This document shows positions 54,790-64,000 of a DNA stretch of 64,000 nt, in pieces; the first letter of the stretch is position 1, and each line of letters begins with the position of its first letter. The stretch comes from Symbiodinium natans (lineage: Eukaryota; Sar; Dinophyceae; Suessiales; Symbiodiniaceae): assembly GCA_905221605.1 (NCBI GenBank), contig CAJNDS010002447.1, positions 281,442 through 345,441 of the forward strand, read 5' to 3'. The notes under the pieces are model-generated. The model was given only the letters and a program-made list of their open reading frames with translations. It did no database searches and was not told the DNA's origin. The position numbers were made by a program, and so were the translations under genes.

Positions 54790-56340
54790 CCTAAACCCCC
54801 TGAGCTTCGCGCTCTCGCCCCACTGGGGGCAGCTCAGCCTGCCCGCTGCGGCTTGGGGGTTTATTAGTTGCTGCTTTCTTTTTACGTTTAGGGTTCAGGA
54901 GTGGGGTGTGGGGTTTAGGGTTTAGGGGTTTATAGGGTTCAGGGGTCAACGGGCTTAAAGGGTTTAGAGGATTTGGGGGCACGAGGTGTGGAGCTTTGGG
55001 TTGAGATTCCGGGCTTGGCAAGTTTGGCTTAGAGCACAGCCAAGCCCTCTCCAGACACCACCCTGTATGATTTAGGTTTTTGGGCTTAGAACCTCGAGCA
55101 TAAACCCAAGAAGCCCTCCACCATGACTGAAAGCCTCCAAAACCGTAAGAAATCAAAAGAGGCGCCTCCCGCCAATGCGGCGATCTGCCACGGCCGGGGG
55201 AGCACGACCTCACCTCGAGGGAATCTGAGAAGCGACCGAGTCCGTATACAAAAGGGAGACCTTCGAGCCGATAAACCCAAAAAGCCCTACACCACACCCG
55301 CAATCACAAGTCTTCCACCCTCAACCCTATAAGCCCAAAGCCCTAAGTTTCAAGCCGACCCAACCCCACAAGTCCAACTCAAGGGTCTGTAGGGCTTCAG
55401 TCCCTTGTCCGGCAGTTACCTCCAAATGTAGGTATCGATCCTCCAACTACTTTTCCAGGCAACAGTCTATATATACACCAGACATTCGAGAAACCCTGAA
55501 CCTCAAACCCTCACCCGAAACATCCCGAAACCCTAGTCTAGGAACCCTAAACCCCAAACCCTGCACATCCCAACCCGCTGCAACTCCCTAAAAACTCACT
55601 TCCACGTAGTTGCAAGCCCCTGTAAGCCCTAAACCCGCAACACCCTATAAAGAACCGAAAAGAAGCCCTGAAAAACCTTAATAATGAAATCCCTACCCTA
55701 TAAAGAACCTAAATGAACCCTCAAAACCCTTAAAATGAACCCCCTAGCCTTCAAAACCCATCCCCTACCCTGTAAAGAAAAACGAACCTCTAAAGAACCC
55801 GAATAAGTAGCTCCCGGCTGCCTCGCGTCGTTTCGGAGATCCCCCGGGCGACGAGGAGCGTGCCTGTACTTCGGACGTTTCCCATGGCTAGGCTTCTGCG
55901 GGTTAGGATTCTAGGCACATGATTTAAATTCAGGGGGCACCAGGATTTTGAGAGCCCTAAGCCCTGAAGCCCCCGCCCTGCCCATGTGACTCAACAAGTT
56001 AGGGGGGTATCAGCCACAAGCACGCCGGGGTCGCCCTTGGTCGACTCTCTGCCTGTCAAGAGTGGGCTGAGGGTTTAGGGTTCAGGGCTGAAAGTCGTTT
56101 AAGGGTTTAAGGCTCAGGGATTAGGGTTTAGGGTCGTTTAGGGCTGAGGGTTGAGGGTTTAAGGCGTCTGGTGTGGTTGGGATTTGGGGACTTCCGAAAA
56201 AAACTGGGGATTTGGGGGGGAGGGGGGGTCCTTTGAGGATGATTCTACTGTGATTTGGTCACCCCTCCCTTGACCTTGTTCCTGAAGCGCCAGCAGGAAA
56301 AGGTCGGGACGGAACACGCGCAAAACAAAAAACAACCAGC
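54790..56340 (-). CDS. scattered candidate exons
   Basis: Minus readings near 56,270-56,330 (RVFRPDLFLLALQEQGQG), 55,205-55,260 (either VSLLYTDSVASQIPSR or a second frame ending SLE|GTGAGG) and 54,815-54,860 (GRLSCPQWGESAKL). Between them, CCCTAAA-sense arrays (55,490-55,800). A single gene could run through, but joins were not established. Confidence 0.3.
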
Positions 56341-56453
56341 AACAGCTTCACATACCCACCCAAAACTCTGAAACCCTGAGCCCGAAAATCTAAAAGCCTA
56401 AACCCTGAACCCCTAAAAAAACCCAAAAACCCCAAAAGCCCCGAACTCCCAGC

Positions 56454-56501
56454 CTCCAAGAGCTTCAGGGCAGACGACAGCTCGGACAGCGGGAGCTCAA
56501 C
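56454..56501 (-). CDS. exon, amphipathic helix
   Basis: 48 bases, phase 0, between CGAAG|GTTGA and TTGGAG|GCTGGG. It reads VELPLSELSSALKLLE. The donor shares GCTGGG with two IF-2 donors and one WD40 donor. A related helical reading, KLSEVLRALKSGLKLRP, lies at about 57,600-57,655 on the same strand. Confidence 0.5.
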
Positions 56502-56668
56502 CTTCGTCTCCGAACTGCCGCACCGCGCTCTTGGGGGTTATGGGGTTTACAGGGTTGAGGGTTTTAAGGGTAGAAGCTTTAGAGGGTTTAGAGGGCTAAG
56601 GCTGATTGGATTTGGGGCTTATAGGGCTTGGGGTGTAGGGTTTAGGCATTAGGGTTTAGGAGTGTAGG

Positions 56669-56683
56669 GGGGGGGGGGGGGGG
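56669..56683. repeat. poly-G run
   Basis: About 15 G within TTTAGGG-sense DNA. Confidence 0.7.
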
Positions 56684-56699
56684 TGGTGTGAGTTGAGGC

Positions 56700-58920
56700 G
56701 TGGAAGAATGCCAGACGCTTCATGTTCCTGAAGCTGAAGTGGGGATCCTAGTCTGCTTCAAGAAATATTCCTTGGTTCAGGAGCGTTGGAGTGTTTGAAA
56801 TTTGGGTCTTCGGCCGATCTGAGCGTGTCGTGTCTACTGGGTTGGACGCTGCATTGACCACTTTCTGCACAGGGCTGATCATATCTTCGGGTTTAGGAAG
56901 AGGGCCCTCGTTAGATCAATCCTGGTCCTCTGCTTATGCGCCCGACCCAGCCCCCCCCCCACCCCCCCAACCTGGTTTCTGTGTCTTGCTGATGTGCAAC
57001 CGTTTAGTTTTGGGTTTAGGGTTCGGGCTTAGGGAATCCCCACAACCTAGTCTCCCTGAGTACTGGTGGCTCGTTGCTCTGGCGGGTAGGCGTCCGGCAG
57101 TCATTGACACGGATGAGAAAACACCGTCGCCTGCACATCCAAGGGACTCAAAACCTTCTTGGCAAACCATCATAGAGATCCCGATATGGCTCAGGAACCC
57201 CAAACTCGAACTCCACGTAAAACCCTATGTTTTAAGGGGTAAGCATGGGTAACCCTAAACCATAAACCCTGGCTTAAGGGGTATTGGAGTCTCTGAAGAT
57301 CCAGTTCCCAAGGCACGTTTCAACACGTCAGCGCACAGGCTGGATTCTAACCAAGGAACTTAAATTCGATTCCATCATAGGGGGTATACAGTGAATAATA
57401 GGGTGCTCTCGTTACTTCGTCTGGATAAGTTCCACACATGTGGTGGGTACCCCTCATCTACACACGAATACTATAATCCCTGCCGTAGGATCCCCCCCGC
57501 CAAAAAAACTATTGTGGCCCTAAACCCTAAACCCTGAACCTAAATGCTTCTGAACAACAACCTAGAAAGCGGACGCATCCCAGGCCTGATCTTTGCAGGC
57601 CTCAGCTTCAGGCCAGACTTGAGGGCTCGGAGGACTTCGGACAGTTTGGAGTGGATAGGGCTTCGGGTTCCTTATACCCTGAACCTAAACCCTAAAAGAA
57701 GTCCTGGGGTGGTTTAGGATTTAGGGGTCCGTCTTTAAACCCTGAACCCCTAAGCAACCTCAATACTTCTTATCAAGCCTACACGCAAAGCCCCAAGTGA
57801 GCCCCCTGGGTGCCCGAAGAGGTTGTCCAGGGTCATACGGTTTAGGGTTTGGGTTCTGGGTGGGGCTTTGGGGTTTAGGGTCATATAGGGTTTAGGAAGT
57901 TTAGGGTTCAGGGTTTAAGGGTTTAGGGTTGAGGAATACAAAATCAGGATCATCAATCTTCTGGTGCCAGGGGCAGTGTGTGAAGGGCTAAGGCTAGGGG
58001 TGGCACGCTTCGGCGGTTTAGGGCTTGTATGCTTCATTGAAACGCCAAATTCTGAACCCCCAAACCGGAAACCCTAAAGCCCAAACCTGCGGCTTGGGGT
58101 TTAGGGTGTGGAGCCTAAAGGCTGGGGCCGAAGCTTATCTTGGCAGCTCCACATTGCAAGGTCGCCGTCATTGCGACGAAAACCCCGCCCCGTAGCTTAC
58201 CCAGAACCCCTCAAAAGAGCCCGCAAGCCCTTTCACCTGCACCTTCGAAGGGCTCGTAGGGTTTAGGGGTTTAGGGGTTTAGGGGTTTAAGGTGGCTTTG
58301 GAAGCGAGGGTTTGGGGTGTCTTGGAATGGGTTCGGTGCTTAAGGCTTAGGAGGCTCCGCAGCGCGGAATGTTCAGGGTTTAGGGTTAGGTTTAGGGCAA
58401 CCGGCTCTCTCCGCCCTCATCAGCCCAAGACCTTTAGGGTTGAGAATTTTTGGGGAGTCACTTGGGGTTTTCGGGGGTTGAGGGGTGCTAATGCGCGCGA
58501 TCTCGGCGGTCCGATCACGCTGTCCGAGCCAAGAAGTCAAGCGGAGCTCACCCTCATCAAGCCCTCACTCAAAAGCATCTTGGGCTCCCGGAGCTAACTC
58601 CAAGCCCACCCTAAACCCCCATACACACACCCTAAGCCCTTCCTAAGGCCTAACACTAAACCCGTATGCAGCCTCAATCCTGAACCCTAAATCCGTCAAG
58701 CCGACCCTGGATCCCTAAACCCTCTGCAACTCGGTTGTTCGAGCGAGGGATCCACGGGGAGCTGAAGGACTTCGGAATTTTGAAGTGCTGAGGGTTTCGG
58801 TGCGAAGGGATGGATGCGTCTGTGCAGCTCAAATATTTCGGCGTCCTAGGTTGGGGCTTATGGGCTTAGGAGTTGAAGGCAGTTTAGGGTTTAGGGTTTC
58901 GGGTTGTGGGTTTGAGGGCG
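56700..58920. other. heptamer DNA with weak exon candidates
   Basis: Minus readings near 58,125-58,180 (RRNDGDLAMWSCQDK, WD40-like) and 57,050-57,190, and a plus reading near 58,490-58,595 (ARDLGGPITLSEPRSQAELT) that conflicts with the general minus orientation. None has both splice sites fixed. Confidence 0.3.
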
Positions 58921-58935
58921 CCGGATTGAGTGGTC

Positions 58936-58983
58936 CTGACGTAGCCGCTGCTCCAGCTCCGCACAGTGCTTCCGGAGAAACTC
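58936..58983 (-). CDS. exon of a coiled-coil protein
   Basis: 48 bases between TTAGAG|GAGTT and GTCAG|GACCA, reading EFLRKHCAELEQRLRQ, a clear heptad-like helix. The donor would be GA, with a GC alternative a little further on. Confidence 0.5.
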
Positions 58984-59049
58984 CTCTAAGGCTGTGGGAG
59001 TTGAATAAGAAAAGGCTTAAGGTTCCAGGCTTAAGGTCTTTGTTAAAGG

Positions 59050-60280
59050 TTTAGGGTTTGAGGTTTTAGTTTAGGTTTAGGCATTAAACTACATGCAGTA
59101 TTTCCATTATGGTATACTTCTGTTGTAGTGCATCAATTATAGTAGTATATTGCAGTACGTTGTAGTATATTATAGCAAGTTACGCCATTCTAGCATGTTT
59201 TCGTGTATGCCCGTATCTGATACATGATAGCGCACTCATTTGTGAGCGTTGTATTTTGCAAGTTATGGGCCTTTGTTGGTACCCCAAACAAATGACCACG
59301 CAAAGCCCATAACTTCTTAGAGTCTCCTTTGGACTCTGTTTTATTTTAGGTTGCATATAAAGCCCAAGGGGGGGTCGAGTCGACGCCCTAAGCTTAAACA
59401 CTACAGCCCTGACACCTCCAAGGCATGAACCCTTTAAAAGTTTTAAAAGGTTACGGGGCTCCAGTAGGGCCAGCACCCTGCACCCTCAGATCCTCCTCGT
59501 TCCCTGTCTGGTCGTAGCCCATTCCCGACCTCGGCATCTTAGGGTTTCAGTTTAAGACTTAGTTTAAGGTTTGTTTAGGGTCCCTACAGCCCTAAAGCCT
59601 ACACCCGTTACAGGGGTTTAGGGCTGTAGGGCTCCGTTTGTCGGGCTTCGAGTTCGAAGGATCCCAAAAGCCGCTCATCCGGGGCCCCCTCAAAGCCCAA
59701 ACGTTAATTAATGGGTAAGGCTTGAGGCCTTGGGGCTCAGGGAGTTTCAGGGCTGTTGGCCCTGTAGGGGGTTGGGGAACTGAAACCCTAAACCATCACT
59801 AACCCCTAAGCTCTAGCACAGGGACTAAGCGACACACCCAGCGCCACAAAGGCGGCGAGCAACGCCGGCATGGGGGGCCGGAAACCGCCAGTAGGGCAGC
59901 TTTAGGAGCTAGGAGGTATGGGGTTTGGGTTTAGGGCTCAGGGTTGTTTTGGATGACTCCGGGCGGGCTAGGTTAGGTAGCTGAGGGTAGCTTCGTCTTG
60001 GACTGTTGGTCCTTTGAGAAGCCTAAACTCAAAGGTCTGTGGGGTTGGAGGTGGAGGACCTGATATCACCACGGAGCAACAGGCGGCTTGTGATCTAGGT
60101 CTCTGGAAACTGAAGGTTTGGGGTCTAAGGGTTTAAGGTTGAGAGCTCGGGGGTTGGCGACTACCCGGCTGCGCCTTGAGCCATCCGAACGGTTGACTCT
60201 AAACCCCTTGATCTTAAGAGTCCTAGGCTTGGTAGTTCTGCAGCTTTCGGATTTGAACTCGCAGTTCAGTATATGCGGAC
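59050..60280. other. AT-rich patch and heptamer DNA
   Basis: 59,085-59,240 is AT-rich with loose TAGTATA repeats. Minus readings near 59,480-59,545 (PRSGMGYDQTGNEEDLRVQG) and 59,835-59,895 (MPALLAAFVALGVSLS, a possible membrane segment) are exon-like but unjoined. Confidence 0.35.
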
Positions 60281-60570
60281 ATCAGTGGCATCTGTCACCA
60301 CATTTTGTCTTCTCCGAGAGCTCTGCGATCTTTGCCCACCAGCAAAGAAGACACCATGCGCCCGAACTCGAAGCAACAATCACACAACCTGCAAACTGCA
60401 ACCAGAAAGCCTACAAATCCTATACATAAAGCCTATAAAGCTATAAAAGCTATAAACCCCTTTCAGAAAAATCAGAAAAATGAGCTCGGCAGCCTCAGCG
60501 AGCCACGACTTTGTCGGGGCAGGGGGAAGCAGGCACGTCAGCAAGTCACCTTCCGCGACGTCGGCCTGGC
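60280..60570 (-). CDS. two candidate exons, one WD40-like
   Basis: Exon from 60,570 (AAGTAG|GCCAG) reads GQADVAEGDLLTCLLPPAPT, then KSWLAEAAEL. Downstream near 60,285-60,370 the minus strand reads VIVASSSGAWCLLCWWAKIA, with the VIVASSS and CLLCW pattern of a WD40 blade. The join is not fixed. Confidence 0.4.
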
Positions 60571-60959
60571 CTACTTGGAGGTTCATGGTACTTCTTAACC
60601 CAACTAGACCTTGCACGTCTCACCAAACCAAAAACCCTATTAGGATACTTAAAGGAGAGATCTACATGCCCAGATGTTTGCCCGAGGGGGGTGCGGCGGG
60701 GGTGGGGCTGCACCACGCACCAAAAAAAACGGGCTGAGTCCATGACAGTGCATGTATAGGTCATGTGGACAGTTATCTAGTCGGGTACCCTTTGCAAGGT
60801 CTCTATTCATACTGCAAAAAAGGGACCCCATGCTCTTCAACTCAAGCCGGGCTGACCGAGCTTCAAAATCCGTGTAGTGAAACTTGTTGGCAGCCTCCAG
60901 CAATCTCTACATGAAGACACATATATATGCATGAGTGTATATATACAGCCATATAGAGT

Positions 60960-61040
60960 GTTTTTATAAATAAAGAGAGAGCGACACACACGCACACACA
61001 TGCATATACATACATATACATATATATATATATATAGACA
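60960..61040. repeat. CA/TA microsatellite
   Basis: CACACACGCACACACA followed by TATATACATA-type repeats. The same AT/TA class occurs at 26,041-26,055 and 28,966-28,983. Confidence 0.8.
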
Positions 61041-61650
61041 TATACTTACATACATAGACAGCCTACATACCTTCTGCATAGGATGAAGTAGCTTCAGCCC
61101 TGTACACCCCTCTGGGACCACGGAGCATTAAGAACACTGGCTAACTCCTGGGCTTTGGCTCCTGACAGCGCCGGAGCACTCAACCTTTTTCTCCCCAGCA
61201 CTGCCCGAACTCTGACAGAACCCCAAACCTGAATCCCGAAACCCTAAACCATATCTATGCCCTAAATCACCCTAAATCCCATGAACCCTCAACCTTGGAA
61301 ACGCTCAACCCGCAATTCGAACTCCGAACCTGGAACCCTGAAGTCGAGACCCGGCTTCAAGCCCTGACGCCCAAACCTTACCAAAACCCCAAAACTCCGA
61401 CACCAGGGTTAGCAAACCCTAGGCCCAGACAGCCAAACTCCCAACCCTAAAGCCCTAAACCCTGCACACGAAACACCGCGAACCGTTGGCCTCTTCACCG
61501 CCAAGGTCACACATTACTTCTGCCCCTGTGCAGGTGAGGTTCCGGGCTCACGATTTTGATCTTTTTGATCTTTGGGGCAACTGGACAGCACTCACGACCC
61601 ACGACATGGCCCGAGCTTCTTCCTGCAGCTGCTGCAATCTAAGATATGAG

Positions 61651-61728
61651 TAGTTCCCCGAAAGTTCCGTTTGGGGAGTACGGCACCTTCTAAACAGGAC
61701 CCTCAAAAGGACCTAATATGGAGAACTA
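61651..61728. mobile_element. small palindromic element with TAGTTC ends
   Basis: TAGTTCCCCGAAAGTTCC on the left and GGAGAACTA on the right are inverted; inside, CGGCACC and CCTCAAAAGGACC recall the other small elements. About 78 bases. Confidence 0.45.
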
Positions 61729-61900
61729 CCCGGAACACCGTCCATACAATGCCGTGGTGTTTGAGTGTACTAAAACGTACGTTTTACCTGGGTGTTGGCA
61801 GGATTTCTAGAGGAGGTTTAAAAATCAGCAAAAAAACTACTTCGACTTATACTCAATTTGGGGCTTGGGGTTACTTGACATCGTACTTCAGCAAAAGGCA

Positions 61901-62111
61901 TGGACGCTGGTGACAGCTTTTCTTGTTCCACATCCTTGCGCAGAATGTTGTACAACGAGGCGCAAACGCGGTATATAACAGTGTTTTGGACATCGTTGCA
62001 ATTGTCATGGACACTTGATGACAACGTGTCCTGCTCCGCATCCTTGCGCAGTATTTTGTACAAAGAGGCGCCAACGCTGCAAATACCAGTGTTTTGTGCA
62101 TGGACATGCAT
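61901..62111. repeat. diverged tandem duplication, about 105-base unit
   Basis: Two copies (61,901-62,007 and 62,008-62,111), each containing CATCCTTGCGCAG, TTTGTACAA or TTGTACAAC, GAGGCG, and CAGTGTTTTG. The flanking sequence is free of heptamers. No gene is assigned; both strands have short open frames. Confidence 0.65.
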
Positions 62112-62610
62112 GGACGCAATATGAATGACGTTCTTATCCCCCCCCAAAGCCGAACAACAGGAAAAGTGCAGGAAACATGGGAAAAAACACAGGAAACACT
62201 GCGGCAATCTACGGCCCGTGTTCCAACTACCCATATGAGTCTGAGCTGCTTACAGCCATCGAGACCACAAAAGCTCTGTTAGCCCGTGGCCGGCCTGGCA
62301 GCTTGTCAGCACAAGCCGCAGGTCAGCGATGGAAAGCGGTACTTTGCCTGCTTCCTCCGGCTGCGTCGAGGCGTCTTGAAAGGTTCGGGGGCAGGGGGTA
62401 CAGTCTCGCAGAGGCTAAGGTCAAGGAAGCAGTTTCTTCAGGTTCTGCTGCATGCAACGTCCCACGCAAACCCTCCAAACCCTATAGACCCTGAACCCCA
62501 ACCCTAAACCGTAAACCGCAAAACCCAAACCCCGAAAGCCTCGCCTAAACCCTAAACCCTAAACCCTAAACCCCAAACCCTAAACCCGATAGACGCTACA
62601 ACACCCAGAC

Positions 62611-62673
62611 CGCGGGCTCCTTCTGTTGTTGCGGCCTCAGCTCCTGGGCAAACTTCCAGATGGCGAGCACCAC
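62611..62673 (-). CDS. exon of a coiled-coil or helical protein
   Basis: 63 bases, phase 0, between GATGAG|GTGGTG and CCGCG|GTCTGG. It reads VVLAIWKFAQELRPQQQKEP and A. An upstream helical exon near 62,860-62,925 reads LLRQALEREQHERRPEP. Probably one gene with the exons up to 64,000. Confidence 0.55.
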
Positions 62674-62854
62674 CTCATCGGCAGGGCTTAGGGTTTAGGG
62701 TTTCGGGGTTAGGTGTTGGGTTTGGGGTGCCATTTTGCGGCGCAACTCCTAGAACCCCAAAACCCCTGAGTAACAAAAGCCACAAAATCCTAAGCCCTGA
62801 AACTGAAAAACACCTAAACATGCCTAAGCCATATAAGCCCCTAAACTTACCCTG

Positions 62855-63690
62855 AATAGGCTCCGGGCGTCGTTCGTGCTGTTCTCGCTCCAGAGCCTGC
62901 CGCAAGAGCTTCAGGAGTTGTTGGCGGGTTTGGGGTTTGGGGTTCAGGGCTTAGGATATAGGCCTTGAGGTTAGGGGCTTAAGCTTTTTAGGATTTGGGC
63001 GTCTGGTGGGTTCTGGTGGTTGGGGGCTTTGGGGTTCAGGGCGTTGACATTCGAGTGCCGGAGTTTACGGACGGCTCCGGTAGAACTGCACTGCATGCCT
63101 GCTGCAGGACTGCTGGCCACCCCCCTACACCCATGCGCCCCTAAACCCTAAACCCTACCAACCCTAAACCCTGAACCCTCAACCCCTCTCCGGCCTGCAC
63201 AGAAGCCGATGCGCGGTCTCCAGGAGCACATCTGCCTGCAAGGAGGTGGAGGCGGCCCATGGCAACAACCCTAGGGTTCAGTGTTTCAGTTTCGGATTTA
63301 GGGCCAGGGTTTAGGGTTTGGGGTTTAGGGTGCACCAGCCACGAACCTAGCGCTAACCCGAGCTACGCAAACACCCGAAACCCCTCAGCCACTTGAACCC
63401 GAAACCCGCCAAAACAAACCCAACCCCCCTATTCTACTCCCCCCCCCCCCCCTAACCCCTCAACCCCCCTAAATAAACCCCTAAATCCCCTACACCCCCT
63501 AAATCCCCTGAATAAACCCCTACACTGAACAAACCCCTAAACCCCCTGAAACTCCTAAAGCCCCTAAAACACCCCTGAACCATCATAAGTTGCGGTCTCC
63601 TGTGAAAGCTCTGCGCTGAGGAGTCCGACAGCCAGCCACTCGGCCTCGCCGCGCATGGCTCTGAGTGTTTGCTGCAGTTTGAGGGGGCTT
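62855..63690 (-). CDS. candidate exons of the same helical gene
   Basis: Minus readings at about 62,860-62,925 (QQLLKLLRQALEREQHERR), 63,190-63,250 (SLQADVLLETAHRLLCRPE) and 63,597-63,690 (LKLQQTLRAMRGEAEWLAVG, then LLSAELSQETA). All are charged helices separated by heptamer-bearing DNA. Edges are approximate. Confidence 0.45.
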
Positions 63691-63834
63691 GGGGGGTTTA
63701 AGGGTTTAGGGCTTAGATTCAGGGGCTTAAGTCTAGAGTCAAGGGTTTGGGGGGCTGAAGGGCTTAGGGTGTTGAGAGTGTATAGAGAACCCTAAGCCGT
63801 AAACCCCGAACCTCTTTGTGGGCCTAGAGTGGCC

Positions 63835-64000
63835 TCTTCCAAAGACAAGGCATTGGCTCCTGCTGTAAACTGGGCCGTGCCGTCGTCGTTTAGGGTTTAG
63901 GGTTTAGGTTTTACATGCTCAGGAGCCGGACCCAATCGATGTTTCCACTTCCATCCACGTCAGCAGCCTGGCGGAGATTTCTGCCAACAGCTCTTTACAA
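63835..64000 (-). CDS. EF-hand-like exon at the window edge
   Basis: At the right edge the minus strand reads RAVGRNLRQAADVDGSGNID and WVRLL. DVDGSGNIDW fits positions 1 to 10 of an EF-hand calcium loop, but position 12 would be Arg instead of Glu unless an intron starts inside the loop. A second reading near 63,838-63,885 (FTAGANALSLEE) could continue the helix after the loop. The gene extends past the window, and downstream helical exons may belong to it. Confidence 0.5.

Noticed and set aside
1-64000. Bacterial origin, suggested by infB
   Set aside because: The IF-2 gene is split by 19 introns and flanked by WD40 and RanBP2-type genes, so it is a nuclear gene for an organelle protein.

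Overview
The window reads as nuclear DNA of an alga, most likely a dinoflagellate. No bacterial-style gene layout is present. Genes are cut into many short exons, all confidently assigned genes lie on the minus strand (a one-way gene array), and introns begin with GT, GC or GA but end in AG followed by a G in the next exon, which is the splice pattern known from dinoflagellate genomes. Non-coding DNA is saturated with exact and decayed copies of the heptamer TTTAGGG/CCCTAAA, the plant/alveolate telomere unit. I placed exons by hand from protein continuity and splice sites; no alignment was run.

Layout, left to right (gene order on the minus strand runs from right to left). 0-3.2 kb: isolated minus-strand candidate exons and CA microsatellites. 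3.2-6.0 kb: a small inverted-repeat element, then a large AT-rich foldback element with poly-T arms and an extra arm copy. 6-15.4 kb: heptamer-rich DNA with scattered minus exons, one resolved C-terminus (11,993-12,294) and a long microsatellite block near 8.3 kb. 15.4-19.2 kb: mostly unassigned, with one good exon at 17.1 kb. 19.2-21.7 kb: two long exons, one SPRY-like and one zinc-ribbon-like. 24.7-28.9 kb: a gene for two RanBP2-type zinc fingers joined to a UBA-like domain. 29.5-36.4 kb: short exons with charged, helical character. 36.9-37.6 kb: a WD40 repeat gene. 38.9-45.9 kb: a bacterial-type translation initiation factor IF-2 gene that I could resolve into 20 exons and 19 introns, giving an open frame of 674 residues. 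46.5-52.6 kb (perhaps to 54.3 kb): a second WD40 gene with 14 assigned exons. 54-64 kb: scattered coiled-coil and EF-hand-like exons.

The most interesting signal is in the introns. Across 37 junctions that I could place, 12 donors are GT, 15 GC and 10 GA; every acceptor is AG followed by G, and all 10 GA introns are followed by an exon that itself starts with GA, so the two intron ends carry short direct repeats. Most introns of the IF-2 and WD40 genes hold telomere-like heptamers, often in TTTAGGG sense near the donor and CCCTAAA sense near the acceptor, so the intron RNA could fold back and bring its ends together. Small palindromic elements sit inside some of the same introns.
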